DNA of 5,123 nt from Chloroflexota bacterium. Its GTDB lineage: Bacteria; Chloroflexota; Dehalococcoidia; UBA2247; RBG-13-53-26. The stretch spans positions 294 through 5,416 of the forward strand of contig JAFNFZ010000185.1 of NCBI GenBank assembly GCA_017885485.1, written 5' to 3'. This document shows positions 1 to 5,123 of the stretch, in pieces. Both the position numbers and the translations under genes were made by a program. Numbering within the stretch: position 1 is the first letter of the stretch; each line of letters starts with the position of its first letter. Below the pieces are notes generated by a model that was given only the letters and a program-made list of their open reading frames with translations, was not told the origin of the DNA and made no database searches.

Positions 1-6
1 CGGCGC

Positions 7-15
7 AAAGGAGGT
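7..15 (+). promoter_or_regulatory. Strong Shine-Dalgarno of the MBL-fold hydrolase gene
   Basis: The sequence AAAGGAGGT is a near-complete match to the anti-Shine-Dalgarno end of 16S rRNA. It lies 11 bases before the ATG at 27 and supports that start over the in-frame Met codon at 42. It is the strongest ribosome binding site in the window along with that of dnaK. Confidence 0.75.
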
Positions 16-26
16 CAGTAGTTGGG

Positions 27-716
27 ATGAGTACAGGATGCATGGTGGAACCTTACAGTGTATGGCAGGACGTCTTCGTGGTTGGGGGGCCGGAGCTGTC
101 ACATCCGAATGACTGCCTGGTTTACCTGATCGGTGGCGAGGCTATGTTGCTCGTCGACTCGGGGGCAGGAGAGAGCTTCGAGCGGATTGTGGGTAACATC
201 AGGAGCCTGGAGCTCAATCCGGAAAGGCTGAGAGCGGTGATTGCGACACATGCTCATATCGATCACATTGGTGCGCTCCACAGATTCCGCGAAGAGTTTG
301 GGATGGAGATTATGGCTCATGAATTGGAGGTGGAGGCGATTGAAGCCGGGGTGGGCACGGGCGCTGAGTTCTACGGCGTGGAATACACGCCCTGCAAAGT
401 TGACATAATATTGACCGGCCCAGAGCAGGTTCTGCAATATGGGGGGCAGGATCTGAAGGCCATTCACATTCCTGGACATTCTCCTGGAAGCATTGCGGTG
501 CTGCTCGAAGCCGAGAAGAAGATATTGTTCGGCCAGGATATCCACGGTCCCTACTTCCTGAATGGATCGAATGTGGCACAGGCCAGGCTGTCCTTGCAGA
601 GGCTGGTTGATCTTGAGGTGGATATCCTGTGCGAGAGCCATTTCGGCATCTACCAGCCTGCGAATGAAGTGAAGAGGTACATCGAGGGATATCTGAGAGG
701 ATTGCGCGGTCACTAG
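27..716 (+). CDS. MBL-fold metallo-hydrolase
   Basis: This 229-residue protein has the full metal-ligand set of the metallo-beta-lactamase fold. A structural Asp is in LVDSG (D44). The HxHxDH motif reads HAHIDH with H75, H77, D79 and H80. The third-strand His is H151 in PGHSPGS, the bridging Asp is D171 in GQDIHG, and the last His is H205 in ESHFGIY. Two metal ions, usually zinc or iron, should therefore be bound and the site looks catalytically intact. The length fits a single-domain, glyoxalase-II-like hydrolase. There is no signal peptide or membrane segment, so it is probably cytosolic. The family covers thioester hydrolases, lactonases, beta-lactamase-like enzymes and others, and the sequence does not tell me the substrate. 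The start at 27 follows a strong ribosome binding site. It is co-directional with the chaperone genes, but an opposing gene lies between, so it is not in their operon. Confidence 0.9.
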   Translation: MSTGCMVEPYSVWQDVFVVGGPELSHPNDCLVYLIGGEAMLLVDSGAGESFERIVGNIRSLELNPERLRAVIATHAHIDHIGALHRFREEFGMEIMAHELEVEAIEAGVGTGAEFYGVEYTPCKVDIILTGPEQVLQYGGQDLKAIHIPGHSPGSIAVLLEAEKKILFGQDIHGPYFLNGSNVAQARLSLQRLVDLEVDILCESHFGIYQPANEVKRYIEGYLRGLRGH

Positions 717-765
717 ATCCGGTGGCAAGTGCCTGCTGGGGGACTCAACGGCGCGGGCAGGCGAC

Positions 766-1353
766 TCACCAGGCTACTCTGACGGCTACGACCAGGGGCG
801 GAAGGGCGAACATCAGGAAAAGAGGGATGAGGCAGGTGACGGCGGACCTGATTGGGGAGAGCTGGTAGTTCTGGCGTACGGCGATGAAGTACAGCAGGAG
901 CACCCAAAGGCTGAGGGCGGACGAGCCCGCAATGTAGAGCATGTGACCGCTGTATGAGTCGAGCACAGCGCGGAGCAGGGCCAGGGGAGCCACCAAAAAC
1001 GCTGGCAGCCAGACGAAGCACAGGCAGCAGAGCATGCCGGGGTATGTCCCCTTCCCCCGAAAGAGTGTGGCCAGCAGGTGAAAGAGGGCGGCCTGTACCG
1101 ATAGGATGATCAGAAAGATGACTACCCAGACGAGCACCGCCGGCGCTAGTGGGAGCGTGTCCCGCCCCACCTGCAAGATGATACCGGCGAGCTGAGGGGG
1201 ATAGGGGAGAAGGACGAAGGCAAATATCAGCGATATCAGCACCGCTGTCGTTAGGGCCCAGAGCCATGGTCTTCTGTGGCTGACCGATTGAAAGGTCCGG
1301 GTGGGCGACATCGTCAGGCCATAGAGGATATCCAGGAGTTCCAGAGCTCGCAT
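766..1353 (-). CDS. Yip1-family-like integral membrane protein
   Basis: From the Met codon at 1351-1353 this gene encodes about 195 residues with five hydrophobic segments, at roughly 30-49, 69-98 (long, possibly bent), 106-131, 138-159 and 171-191. The N-terminal stretch, LLDILYGLTMSPTRTFQSV followed by HRRPWLWAL, resembles the start of bacterial Yip1-domain proteins: a short amphipathic lead, a 'sP..tF' motif, then Arg-Pro-Trp before helix one. The length also fits that domain. Bacterial members are poorly understood, so I infer only an inner-membrane location. The reading frame stays open upstream to 1566, but that extension translates the C-rich repeat and part of the hrcA operator and does not look like protein. 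In-frame Met codons at 1375-1377 and 1399-1401 are alternative starts. None has a clear Shine-Dalgarno. I prefer 1353 because it fits the family N-terminus and a promoter-like sequence sits just ahead of it. The gene is divergent from hrcA. Confidence 0.7.
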   Translation of the reverse strand: MRALELLDILYGLTMSPTRTFQSVSHRRPWLWALTTAVLISLIFAFVLLPYPPQLAGIILQVGRDTLPLAPAVLVWVVIFLIILSVQAALFHLLATLFRGKGTYPGMLCCLCFVWLPAFLVAPLALLRAVLDSYSGHMLYIAGSSALSLWVLLLYFIAVRQNYQLSPIRSAVTCLIPLFLMFALPPLVVAVRVAW

Positions 1354-1365
1354 TGCGATGGTCTG

Positions 1366-1394
1366 ATTATGGGTCATGGCGCTTCGAAAGGCAA
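1366..1394 (-). promoter_or_regulatory. Possible promoter of the Yip1-like gene
   Basis: Read on the minus strand, TTGCCT (1394-1389, 4 of 6 matches to the -35 consensus) is followed after exactly 17 bases by CATAAT (1371-1366, 5 of 6 matches to the -10 consensus). The predicted transcription start, around 1359, is only about six bases before the ATG at 1353. The message would be almost leaderless, which would explain why no Shine-Dalgarno is seen. It is weak evidence, since such matches arise by chance. Confidence 0.3.
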
Positions 1395-1494
1395 GCGTCA
1401 TCGTACTGCCGATGAACTTGTCGAGGCTTCCTGTGATTCCGCATGCGGTGCAGTCCACAGCGTACCATGAGAGCCGCCAGATTTGTAGATGATA

Positions 1495-1518
1495 CCCCCA
1501 GCCCCCAGCCCCTAGCCC
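1495..1518 (+). repeat. C-rich 7-base tandem repeat, G-quadruplex-capable on the minus strand
   Basis: Three units of CCCCCAG-type sequence (CCCCCAG, CCCCCAG, CCCCTAG) plus a final CCC give 3.4 copies. The minus strand carries four G-runs of 3 to 5 bases separated by loops of 2 to 3 bases, which meets the usual intramolecular G-quadruplex pattern. The repeat ends exactly where the -35 hexamer of the hrcA promoter begins. It breaks the coding character of the minus-strand open frame, which supports a non-coding assignment for this stretch. Confidence 0.7.
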
Positions 1519-1547
1519 TTGACAGGGAGTGAATCCAGTGTTAAATT
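1519..1547 (+). promoter_or_regulatory. Sigma70-type promoter of the hrcA-grpE-dnaK operon
   Basis: A perfect TTGACA at 1519-1524 is followed by TAAATT at 1542-1547 (4 of 6 to TATAAT) with a 17-base spacer; TTAAAT one base earlier is an equal alternative. The predicted start of transcription, near 1554, falls at the left edge of the CIRCE palindrome. This is the usual arrangement for an operon repressed by HrcA and read by the housekeeping sigma factor. Confidence 0.75.
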
Positions 1548-1552
1548 GGATA

Positions 1553-1579
1553 TTAGCAGCCTCCAACGGAGGCTGCTAA
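1553..1579 (+). promoter_or_regulatory. CIRCE operator (variant), binding site of HrcA
   Basis: The element is TTAGCAGCC, nine bases, then GGCTGCTAA. Canonical CIRCE is TTAGCACTC-N9-GAGTGCTAA. The 9-9-9 geometry and the outer TTAGCA/TGCTAA are kept, while the two bases at positions 7 and 8 of each arm are changed symmetrically, so dyad symmetry is preserved. Pairing continues on both sides: arms at 1550-1564 and 1568-1582 are perfectly complementary over 15 bases around the three-base centre AAC. It overlaps the predicted transcription start and lies just ahead of the HrcA gene, as expected for autorepression. Confidence 0.88.
1568..1572 (+). promoter_or_regulatory. Shine-Dalgarno of hrcA inside the operator
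   Basis: GGAGG lies in the right arm of the CIRCE palindrome and is fully complementary to CCTCC at 1560-1564 in the left arm. It is 9 bases from an in-frame TTG at 1582, which is ideal spacing, but 21 bases from the ATG at 1594. The ATG has only a weak GAGAG (1584-1588) five bases ahead of it. The true start may therefore be TTG 1582, adding four residues (M-R-A-N) to HrcA. Confidence 0.5.
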
Positions 1580-1593
1580 TATTGAGAGCGAAT

Positions 1594-2619
1594 ATGGCTG
1601 ACTTGTCCAGGAGACAGGGCGCGATTCTGAAGGTGGTTGTCGGGGAGTATATAGCCTCCGGCATGCCTGTGCCGTCGGAGATCCTGGCACGCCGCCATTC
1701 GCTGGGGGTGAGTCCGGCTACCATTCGGAACGACATGGCGTCTCTGGAACAGCAAGGCTATATCATTCGTCCGTATGCTTGCGCGGGTGGTGTGCCATCT
1801 GACCTGGGCTACCGCTACTACGTCGGGTCTCTATCGAATGAGTTGAAGATGAATCAGAGAGATAGGCGGAGCATTCAGCGCTTCTTTGGTCAGATGGAGC
1901 AAGAGCCTGACGAGTGGGCACGGCTGGCAGTATCGTTGCTCACTCAAAGATTGCAGAGCATTGCGCTGGCCACTCCACCCAGGGCCACGGTCTGCCATTT
2001 CGGGCGATTGGATCTGGTGGGGCTTCAGGAATTGCTGGTCATGCTTGTCCTTGTTCTTCAGGAGGGACAGATAGGACAACGGCTGATTGTCCTGGAAGAG
2101 ATAGCTCGTCAGGATGAACTTTCTGCCATAGCCAACAAACTCAATCGGGCCTATTGGGGGCAGGATCATGAGGGAATCAGTGACCTGTCGATTGATGTGC
2201 AACTGTCTCCGGTTGAGGAGCGTATCACTGGGCTGATAATGGGGATCATGGAAGCAGAGGACGATCGGCAGTATGAACGATACTACCTGGATGGGTGGCG
2301 ATATCTGCTGGGAAACGTGGATGTCATTGGAAGTCAGCAGATGGTCAGACTGGCGCAGGCCCTGGAGGAGAGGACCGTCCTCAACAGGCTGCTGGGCAGA
2401 TTGGGCAATAGTGCGGGAATAAGGATAACGATCGGCAATGAGAACGCAGATGAAGCCCTGCAGGGGTGCACTGTCATTTTGAGCAACTACGGGGCGCGTG
2501 GCAAGAGGGGTGCCATTGGGGTGATCGGACCTACTCGCATGGCGTACAGTCGGGCTATCCCCATGATAGAATATGTGTCTACGCTGATGAGTGGGCTGGT
2601 TGAGAGCGTATATGCTTGA
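1594..2619 (+). CDS. hrcA: Heat-inducible transcription repressor HrcA
   Basis: HrcA represses class I heat-shock genes by binding CIRCE as a dimer, and GroEL usually helps keep it active. This protein is 341 residues, normal for the family. Residues 1-75 form the winged helix-turn-helix: RRQGAIL, then VSPATIRNDMASLEQQGYI (about 39-57), then the GYRYYV end of the wing (72-77). The middle is the GAF-like dimerisation region. The C-terminal part carries the family hallmark IGPTRM (311-316) and a GNEN turn (281-284). Two usually conserved positions differ. The segment normally reading PH.SAGR is PYACAGG (60-66), with Tyr for His and Gly for Arg, and the usual Asp after IGPTRM is Ala317. I start it at ATG 1594, where the family N-terminus begins; TTG 1582 is a real alternative because of the ribosome binding site at 1568. 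It is the first gene of the operon, 13 bases before grpE, and should be autoregulated. Confidence 0.95.
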   Translation: MADLSRRQGAILKVVVGEYIASGMPVPSEILARRHSLGVSPATIRNDMASLEQQGYIIRPYACAGGVPSDLGYRYYVGSLSNELKMNQRDRRSIQRFFGQMEQEPDEWARLAVSLLTQRLQSIALATPPRATVCHFGRLDLVGLQELLVMLVLVLQEGQIGQRLIVLEEIARQDELSAIANKLNRAYWGQDHEGISDLSIDVQLSPVEERITGLIMGIMEAEDDRQYERYYLDGWRYLLGNVDVIGSQQMVRLAQALEERTVLNRLLGRLGNSAGIRITIGNENADEALQGCTVILSNYGARGKRGAIGVIGPTRMAYSRAIPMIEYVSTLMSGLVESVYA

Positions 2620-2621
2620 GT

Positions 2622-2627
2622 TGAGGT
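2622..2627 (+). promoter_or_regulatory. Shine-Dalgarno of grpE
   Basis: TGAGGT sits five bases before the ATG at 2633, in the 13-base gap after the hrcA stop. The spacing is on the short side. It fixes the first Met as the grpE start. Confidence 0.55.
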
Positions 2628-2632
2628 CTTAG

Positions 2633-3184
2633 ATGGAAGACAACAATCAGGACGAGATGGCACAATCGGCTGTTGAGGTCAACAATAGCCTCGGCGCGGC
2701 TCTGGAGGAGGAGAAATCGAAAGCGGCCAAATACCTTGGCAACTGGCAGAGAACAGAGGCTGATTTCGACAACTACAGGAAGCGTGTGGAACAGGAGAAG
2801 ACCGATACGGTCAAGTATGCCAATGGGGCTTTTATCCTGAACCTGTTGCCGGTGCTGGATGATCTGGATCGTGCCTTCAAGTCTCTGCCTGACAAACTGG
2901 CGCACTTGAGCTGGACGGAGGGGATTCGGCTCATCCATCGCAAGCTTCAGGCCACTCTGGAGGCACAGGGTGTCTCTCCGATCAAGGCCCTGGGGGAGAC
3001 CTTCGATCCCGCCGTCCACGAAGCGGTGGCCCAGGGGACAGGAGACGAAGGGAAGGTAATTGACGAGGCACAGAAGGGATACACTTTGCATGGCCGAGTG
3101 ATCCGACCGGCATACGTTGTTGTCGGCAAGGGCGATGAAGAGGGATCGGAAGGAAACAGCACTTCGAAAGAAGAAGGAGGATAG
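2633..3184 (+). CDS. grpE: Nucleotide exchange factor GrpE
   Basis: GrpE is the cytosolic homodimer that opens the DnaK nucleotide-binding cleft to release ADP, and its long helix acts as a thermosensor in several bacteria. This protein has 183 residues, typical of the family. An acidic, Asn/Gln-rich N-terminus (1-22) is followed by a long charged helix likely to form the dimer coiled coil (about 24-65), which contains the family motif ADFDNYRKR (43-51). Next come the helical-bundle signature [11 protein letters not shown] (71-81) and the C-terminal beta-wing that contacts DnaK, with [12 protein letters not shown] (121-132) and [16 protein letters not shown] (149-164). The last 17 residues are a hydrophilic Gly/Ser/Glu tail. 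It lies between hrcA and dnaK with gaps of 13 and 2 bases, so it is almost certainly co-transcribed and probably translationally coupled to dnaK. Confidence 0.97.
   Translation: MEDNNQDEMAQSAVEVNNSLGAALEEEKSKAAKYLGNWQRTEADFDNYRKRVEQEKTDTVKYANGAFILNLLPVLDDLDRAFKSLPDKLAHLSWTEGIRLIHRKLQATLEAQGVSPIKALGETFDPAVHEAVAQGTGDEGKVIDEAQKGYTLHGRVIRPAYVVVGKGDEEGSEGNSTSKEEGG
3174..3180 (+). promoter_or_regulatory. Shine-Dalgarno of dnaK within the end of grpE
   Basis: AAGGAGG overlaps the last codons of grpE and is six bases before the dnaK ATG at 3187. The grpE stop ends at 3184, so ribosomes finishing grpE arrive at the dnaK start. This suggests translational coupling and matched amounts of the two partners. 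Confidence 0.8.
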
Positions 3185-3186
3185 AC

Positions 3187-5091
3187 ATGGGTAGAACTGT
3201 AGGGATCGACCTGGGAACCACTTTCAGTCTGGTAGCGACGATGCAGGGCGGTGAGCCGGTAATCATACCGACTGCTGAAGGGGAAAGGCTTCTGCCTTCG
3301 GTGGTGGCCATGAGCAAGACAGGTGAGCGCCTGGTGGGCTGGTTGGCGAAGCGTCAGCAGATCACCAACCCTGAAAACACCATCTACAGCATCAAGCGCC
3401 TCATGGGGCGGAAATTCAAGGAGTCCTCGGTTCAGTCCGATATGAAACGGTTGCCGTATAGAGTGACCGAGGCGTCCAACGGCGACTGCCGCGTGGTGAT
3501 GGCAGGAAAGGAGTACAGTCCTCCGGAAGTATCAGCCATGATATTGCAGAAGCTGAAGACGGACGCTGAGGCCTATCTGGGCGACAAGGTCACCGATGCT
3601 GTGGTAACTGTGCCTGCCTACTTCAATGACAGTCAGCGTCAGGCCACGAAGGATGCCGGTACTATCGCCGGATTGAACGTGATACGTATCATCAATGAGC
3701 CAACTGCATCGGCTCTGGCCTATGGATTGGACAAGAAACACGAGGCAATCGTGGCGGTGTACGACCTGGGTGGTGGGACCTTTGACATCTCCGTGCTGGA
3801 GATGGGCGAGGGGACCTTCCAGGTCAAATCCACCAGCGGCGATACCCATCTGGGTGGGGATGACTTCGACCAGCGCATTATGGACTGGGTCTGCGAAGAG
3901 TTCAAGAAGCAGAGTGGCATTGACCTGAAGCAGGACAGGATGGCACTGCAGCGTGTCCGTGATGCTTCTGAGAAGGCGAAGCGAGAGCTGTCCACCATGC
4001 AGCAGACGGACATAAGCCTACCCTACATCACGGCTGATGCTTCCGGGCCGAAGCACCTGAACATGACGCTGGCCCGGCCGAAGCTGGAGCAGATGGTGAC
4101 GGACCTCGTGGAGAGGAGCATCGGCCCGTGCCGCCAGGCGGTGAAGGATGCCGGTCTCACGACGGCTCAGATAACAGAGGTGCTTCTGGTTGGTGGTATG
4201 ACCAGGATGCCCCTGGTTCAGACTCAGGTGGGTCAGTTCTTTGCCAAGGAGCCTCGCAAGGGAATAAACCCGGATGAGGCGGTGGCCATGGGAGCTGCCA
4301 TTCAGGCTGGCGTACTGAAGGGCGAGGTGAGAGAGGTGCTGCTCCTGGATGTCACTCCCCTCACGCTGGGCATTGAGACGCTGGGTGGTGTGGCTACGCC
4401 CCTTATCCCGCGCAACACCACCATCCCTACCAGCAAGAGCCAGATATTCTCCACGGCCGCCGACAATCAGCCCGGTGTTGAGGTGCATGTCATCCAGGGC
4501 GAGCGCCCTATGGCCAATGACAACAAGACGCTGGGTCGCTTCATGCTTGACGGCATCCTGCCGGCGCCTCGTGGTTTGCCGCAGATTGAGGTGGCCTTTG
4601 ACATTGACGCCAATGGCATCCTGAACGTGAGTGCCCGCGACAAAGGTACAGGCAGGGAACAGAAGATCACCATCACTGCATCAAGTGGTCTGAGCAAGGA
4701 CGAGGTGGAGCGGATGCAGAAAGAGGCGGAGCTGCATGCAGCCGAGGACCAGAAGCGGAAAGAGGATGTCGAGGTGCGCAACACCGCTGATACCATCGTC
4801 TACACTGCTGAGAAGACGATGCGGGAGCACGGAGACAAAGTGCCGCCGGACGTGAAGAGCCAGGTCGAGGGCAAGGTTGCTGCCGTGCGTTCCGCGCTGC
4901 AGGGACAGGATGTCGACTACATCCGCCGCACTGTTCAGGAGCTTTCGGAGGCGATGCAGAAGGTGGGCGCCAGTGTCTATCAGCAGACGGGTGCTCCACC
5001 AGGAGGACAGGCTCCGCCCGGAGGAGCACAGCCCCCCGGTGGAGGCAAACCGGATGAGGGAACAGTAGAGGGCGAATTCCGGAAAGTATAG
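3187..5091 (+). CDS. dnaK: Molecular chaperone DnaK (Hsp70)
   Basis: DnaK is the ATP-driven cytosolic Hsp70 that binds and releases hydrophobic peptide segments with DnaJ and GrpE. This copy is complete at 634 residues. The nucleotide-binding domain (about 1-383) has all three Hsp70 signatures: IDLGTTFS (7-14), [14 protein letters not shown] (191-204) and [14 protein letters not shown] (332-345). Catalytic-site equivalents are present: K70, E171 in NEPTA, D193, T198 and D200. The interdomain linker VLLLDV (384-389) is intact. The beta substrate-binding domain runs to about 500 and the helical lid from about 503 to 598. A Pro/Gly-rich stretch with PPGG repeats (604-620) follows, and the chain ends VEGEFRKV. 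Segment 74-100 is retained, unlike in Firmicutes proteins. Position 13 is Phe where bacterial DnaK usually has Asn; eukaryotic Hsp70 often has Tyr there. It is the last confirmed gene of the operon and would be controlled from the CIRCE promoter upstream of hrcA. Confidence 0.98.
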   Translation: MGRTVGIDLGTTFSLVATMQGGEPVIIPTAEGERLLPSVVAMSKTGERLVGWLAKRQQITNPENTIYSIKRLMGRKFKESSVQSDMKRLPYRVTEASNGDCRVVMAGKEYSPPEVSAMILQKLKTDAEAYLGDKVTDAVVTVPAYFNDSQRQATKDAGTIAGLNVIRIINEPTASALAYGLDKKHEAIVAVYDLGGGTFDISVLEMGEGTFQVKSTSGDTHLGGDDFDQRIMDWVCEEFKKQSGIDLKQDRMALQRVRDASEKAKRELSTMQQTDISLPYITADASGPKHLNMTLARPKLEQMVTDLVERSIGPCRQAVKDAGLTTAQITEVLLVGGMTRMPLVQTQVGQFFAKEPRKGINPDEAVAMGAAIQAGVLKGEVREVLLLDVTPLTLGIETLGGVATPLIPRNTTIPTSKSQIFSTAADNQPGVEVHVIQGERPMANDNKTLGRFMLDGILPAPRGLPQIEVAFDIDANGILNVSARDKGTGREQKITITASSGLSKDEVERMQKEAELHAAEDQKRKEDVEVRNTADTIVYTAEKTMREHGDKVPPDVKSQVEGKVAAVRSALQGQDVDYIRRTVQELSEAMQKVGASVYQQTGAPPGGQAPPGGAQPPGGGKPDEGTVEGEFRKV

Positions 5092-5114
5092 GAACTGCGC
5101 TAGAGGATATGCCA

Positions 5115-5123
5115 ATGGACCCC
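5115..5123 (+). CDS. Possible first codons of a downstream gene (partial)
   Basis: After the dnaK stop the final 32 bases contain AGAGGA (5102-5107), a fair Shine-Dalgarno, seven bases before an ATG at 5115. An in-frame ATG at 5109 is an alternative but too close to that site. Only Met-Asp-Pro can be read before the window ends, so the product cannot be named. A dnaJ gene would be a common neighbour here, but these residues do not show it. The short gap suggests the operon may continue. Confidence 0.25.

Noticed and set aside
1..21. End of an upstream gene (frame reading RRKGGQ then TAG at 19-21)
   Set aside because: Six codons are too few to support a gene; it would fit a tightly spaced upstream neighbour but cannot be confirmed.
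731..762. Inverted repeat GCCTGC / GCAGGC between the two convergent genes as a terminator
   Set aside because: The stem is only six base pairs with a 20-base loop and there is no T-run on either side, so it does not qualify as an intrinsic terminator.
713..1267. Long minus-strand open frame overlapping the membrane-protein gene
   Set aside because: It is rich in Pro, Arg, Ser and His, has no domain character, and shares the strand with the hydrophobic frame that makes a coherent five-helix protein; it is a shadow frame.
1276..1470. Plus-strand open frame opposite the start of the membrane-protein gene
   Set aside because: It has no ribosome site and no recognisable protein features, and it overlaps coding sequence and a promoter on the other strand.
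1354..1566. Extension of the minus-strand membrane-protein gene up to 1566
   Set aside because: The extra residues come from the C-rich repeat and half of the operator and do not resemble the Yip1 family N-terminus. A slightly longer start at 1377 or 1401 cannot be fully excluded.
1519..1593. Extension of the hrcA reading frame upstream to the TTG at 1519
   Set aside because: This would translate the TTGACA box, the -10 region and the CIRCE palindrome; the family N-terminus begins at 1594 (or at most 1582).
4018..4488. Minus-strand open frames within dnaK
   Set aside because: They lie wholly inside a strongly conserved gene and arise from its GC-rich codon use; none has a ribosome site or domain features.

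Overview
The window is a chromosomal segment built around a classic heat-shock operon, hrcA-grpE-dnaK (1594-5091, + strand). The operon is preceded by a divergent membrane-protein gene and, further upstream, by a metallo-beta-lactamase-fold hydrolase. All three chaperone genes are complete and recognisable from family motifs. The gene order, with HrcA first and a CIRCE-type operator at the promoter, is typical of many non-enteric bacteria. DnaK keeps the roughly 24-residue segment in its nucleotide-binding domain (about residues 74-100) that Firmicutes and Actinobacteria usually lack, which argues against a Gram-positive source. Base composition is moderately GC-rich, and the general character of the proteins makes Chloroflexota (Dehalococcoidia-like) my best guess. 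That is an inference without database support.

Layout: (1) 27-716 +, MBL-fold metallohydrolase with a complete two-metal ligand set and a strong Shine-Dalgarno. (2) 766-1353 -, a five-helix membrane protein resembling the Yip1 family, convergent with the hydrolase; only 49 bases separate the two stop codons and no convincing terminator is visible there. (3) 1354-1593, the divergent control region. It holds a weak minus-strand promoter placed almost at the start codon of the membrane-protein gene, a C-rich 7-base tandem repeat (G-quadruplex-capable on the minus strand), a sigma70-type promoter with a perfect TTGACA, and a variant CIRCE operator. (4) 1594-2619 hrcA, 2633-3184 grpE and 3187-5091 dnaK, tightly packed (13- and 2-base gaps) and so almost certainly one transcript. 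(5) A 32-base tail that may hold the first codons of a further gene.

Working together: HrcA is expected to bind the CIRCE element over the transcription start and repress its own operon until heat or unfolded protein titrates the chaperones. GrpE is the nucleotide-exchange factor for DnaK. The DnaJ partner is not in the window and could lie downstream.

The most notable structure is the operator itself. Its palindrome is perfect over 15 bases per arm with a 3-base loop, far more extended than the usual 9-N9-9 CIRCE. Its right arm contains the GGAGG that looks like the hrcA ribosome binding site, paired exactly with CCTCC in the left arm. The same element may therefore act twice, as a DNA operator and as an mRNA hairpin that hides the ribosome binding site. 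I see no mobile element, CRISPR array, tRNA or rRNA, and no wholly new system; the genes themselves are ordinary.
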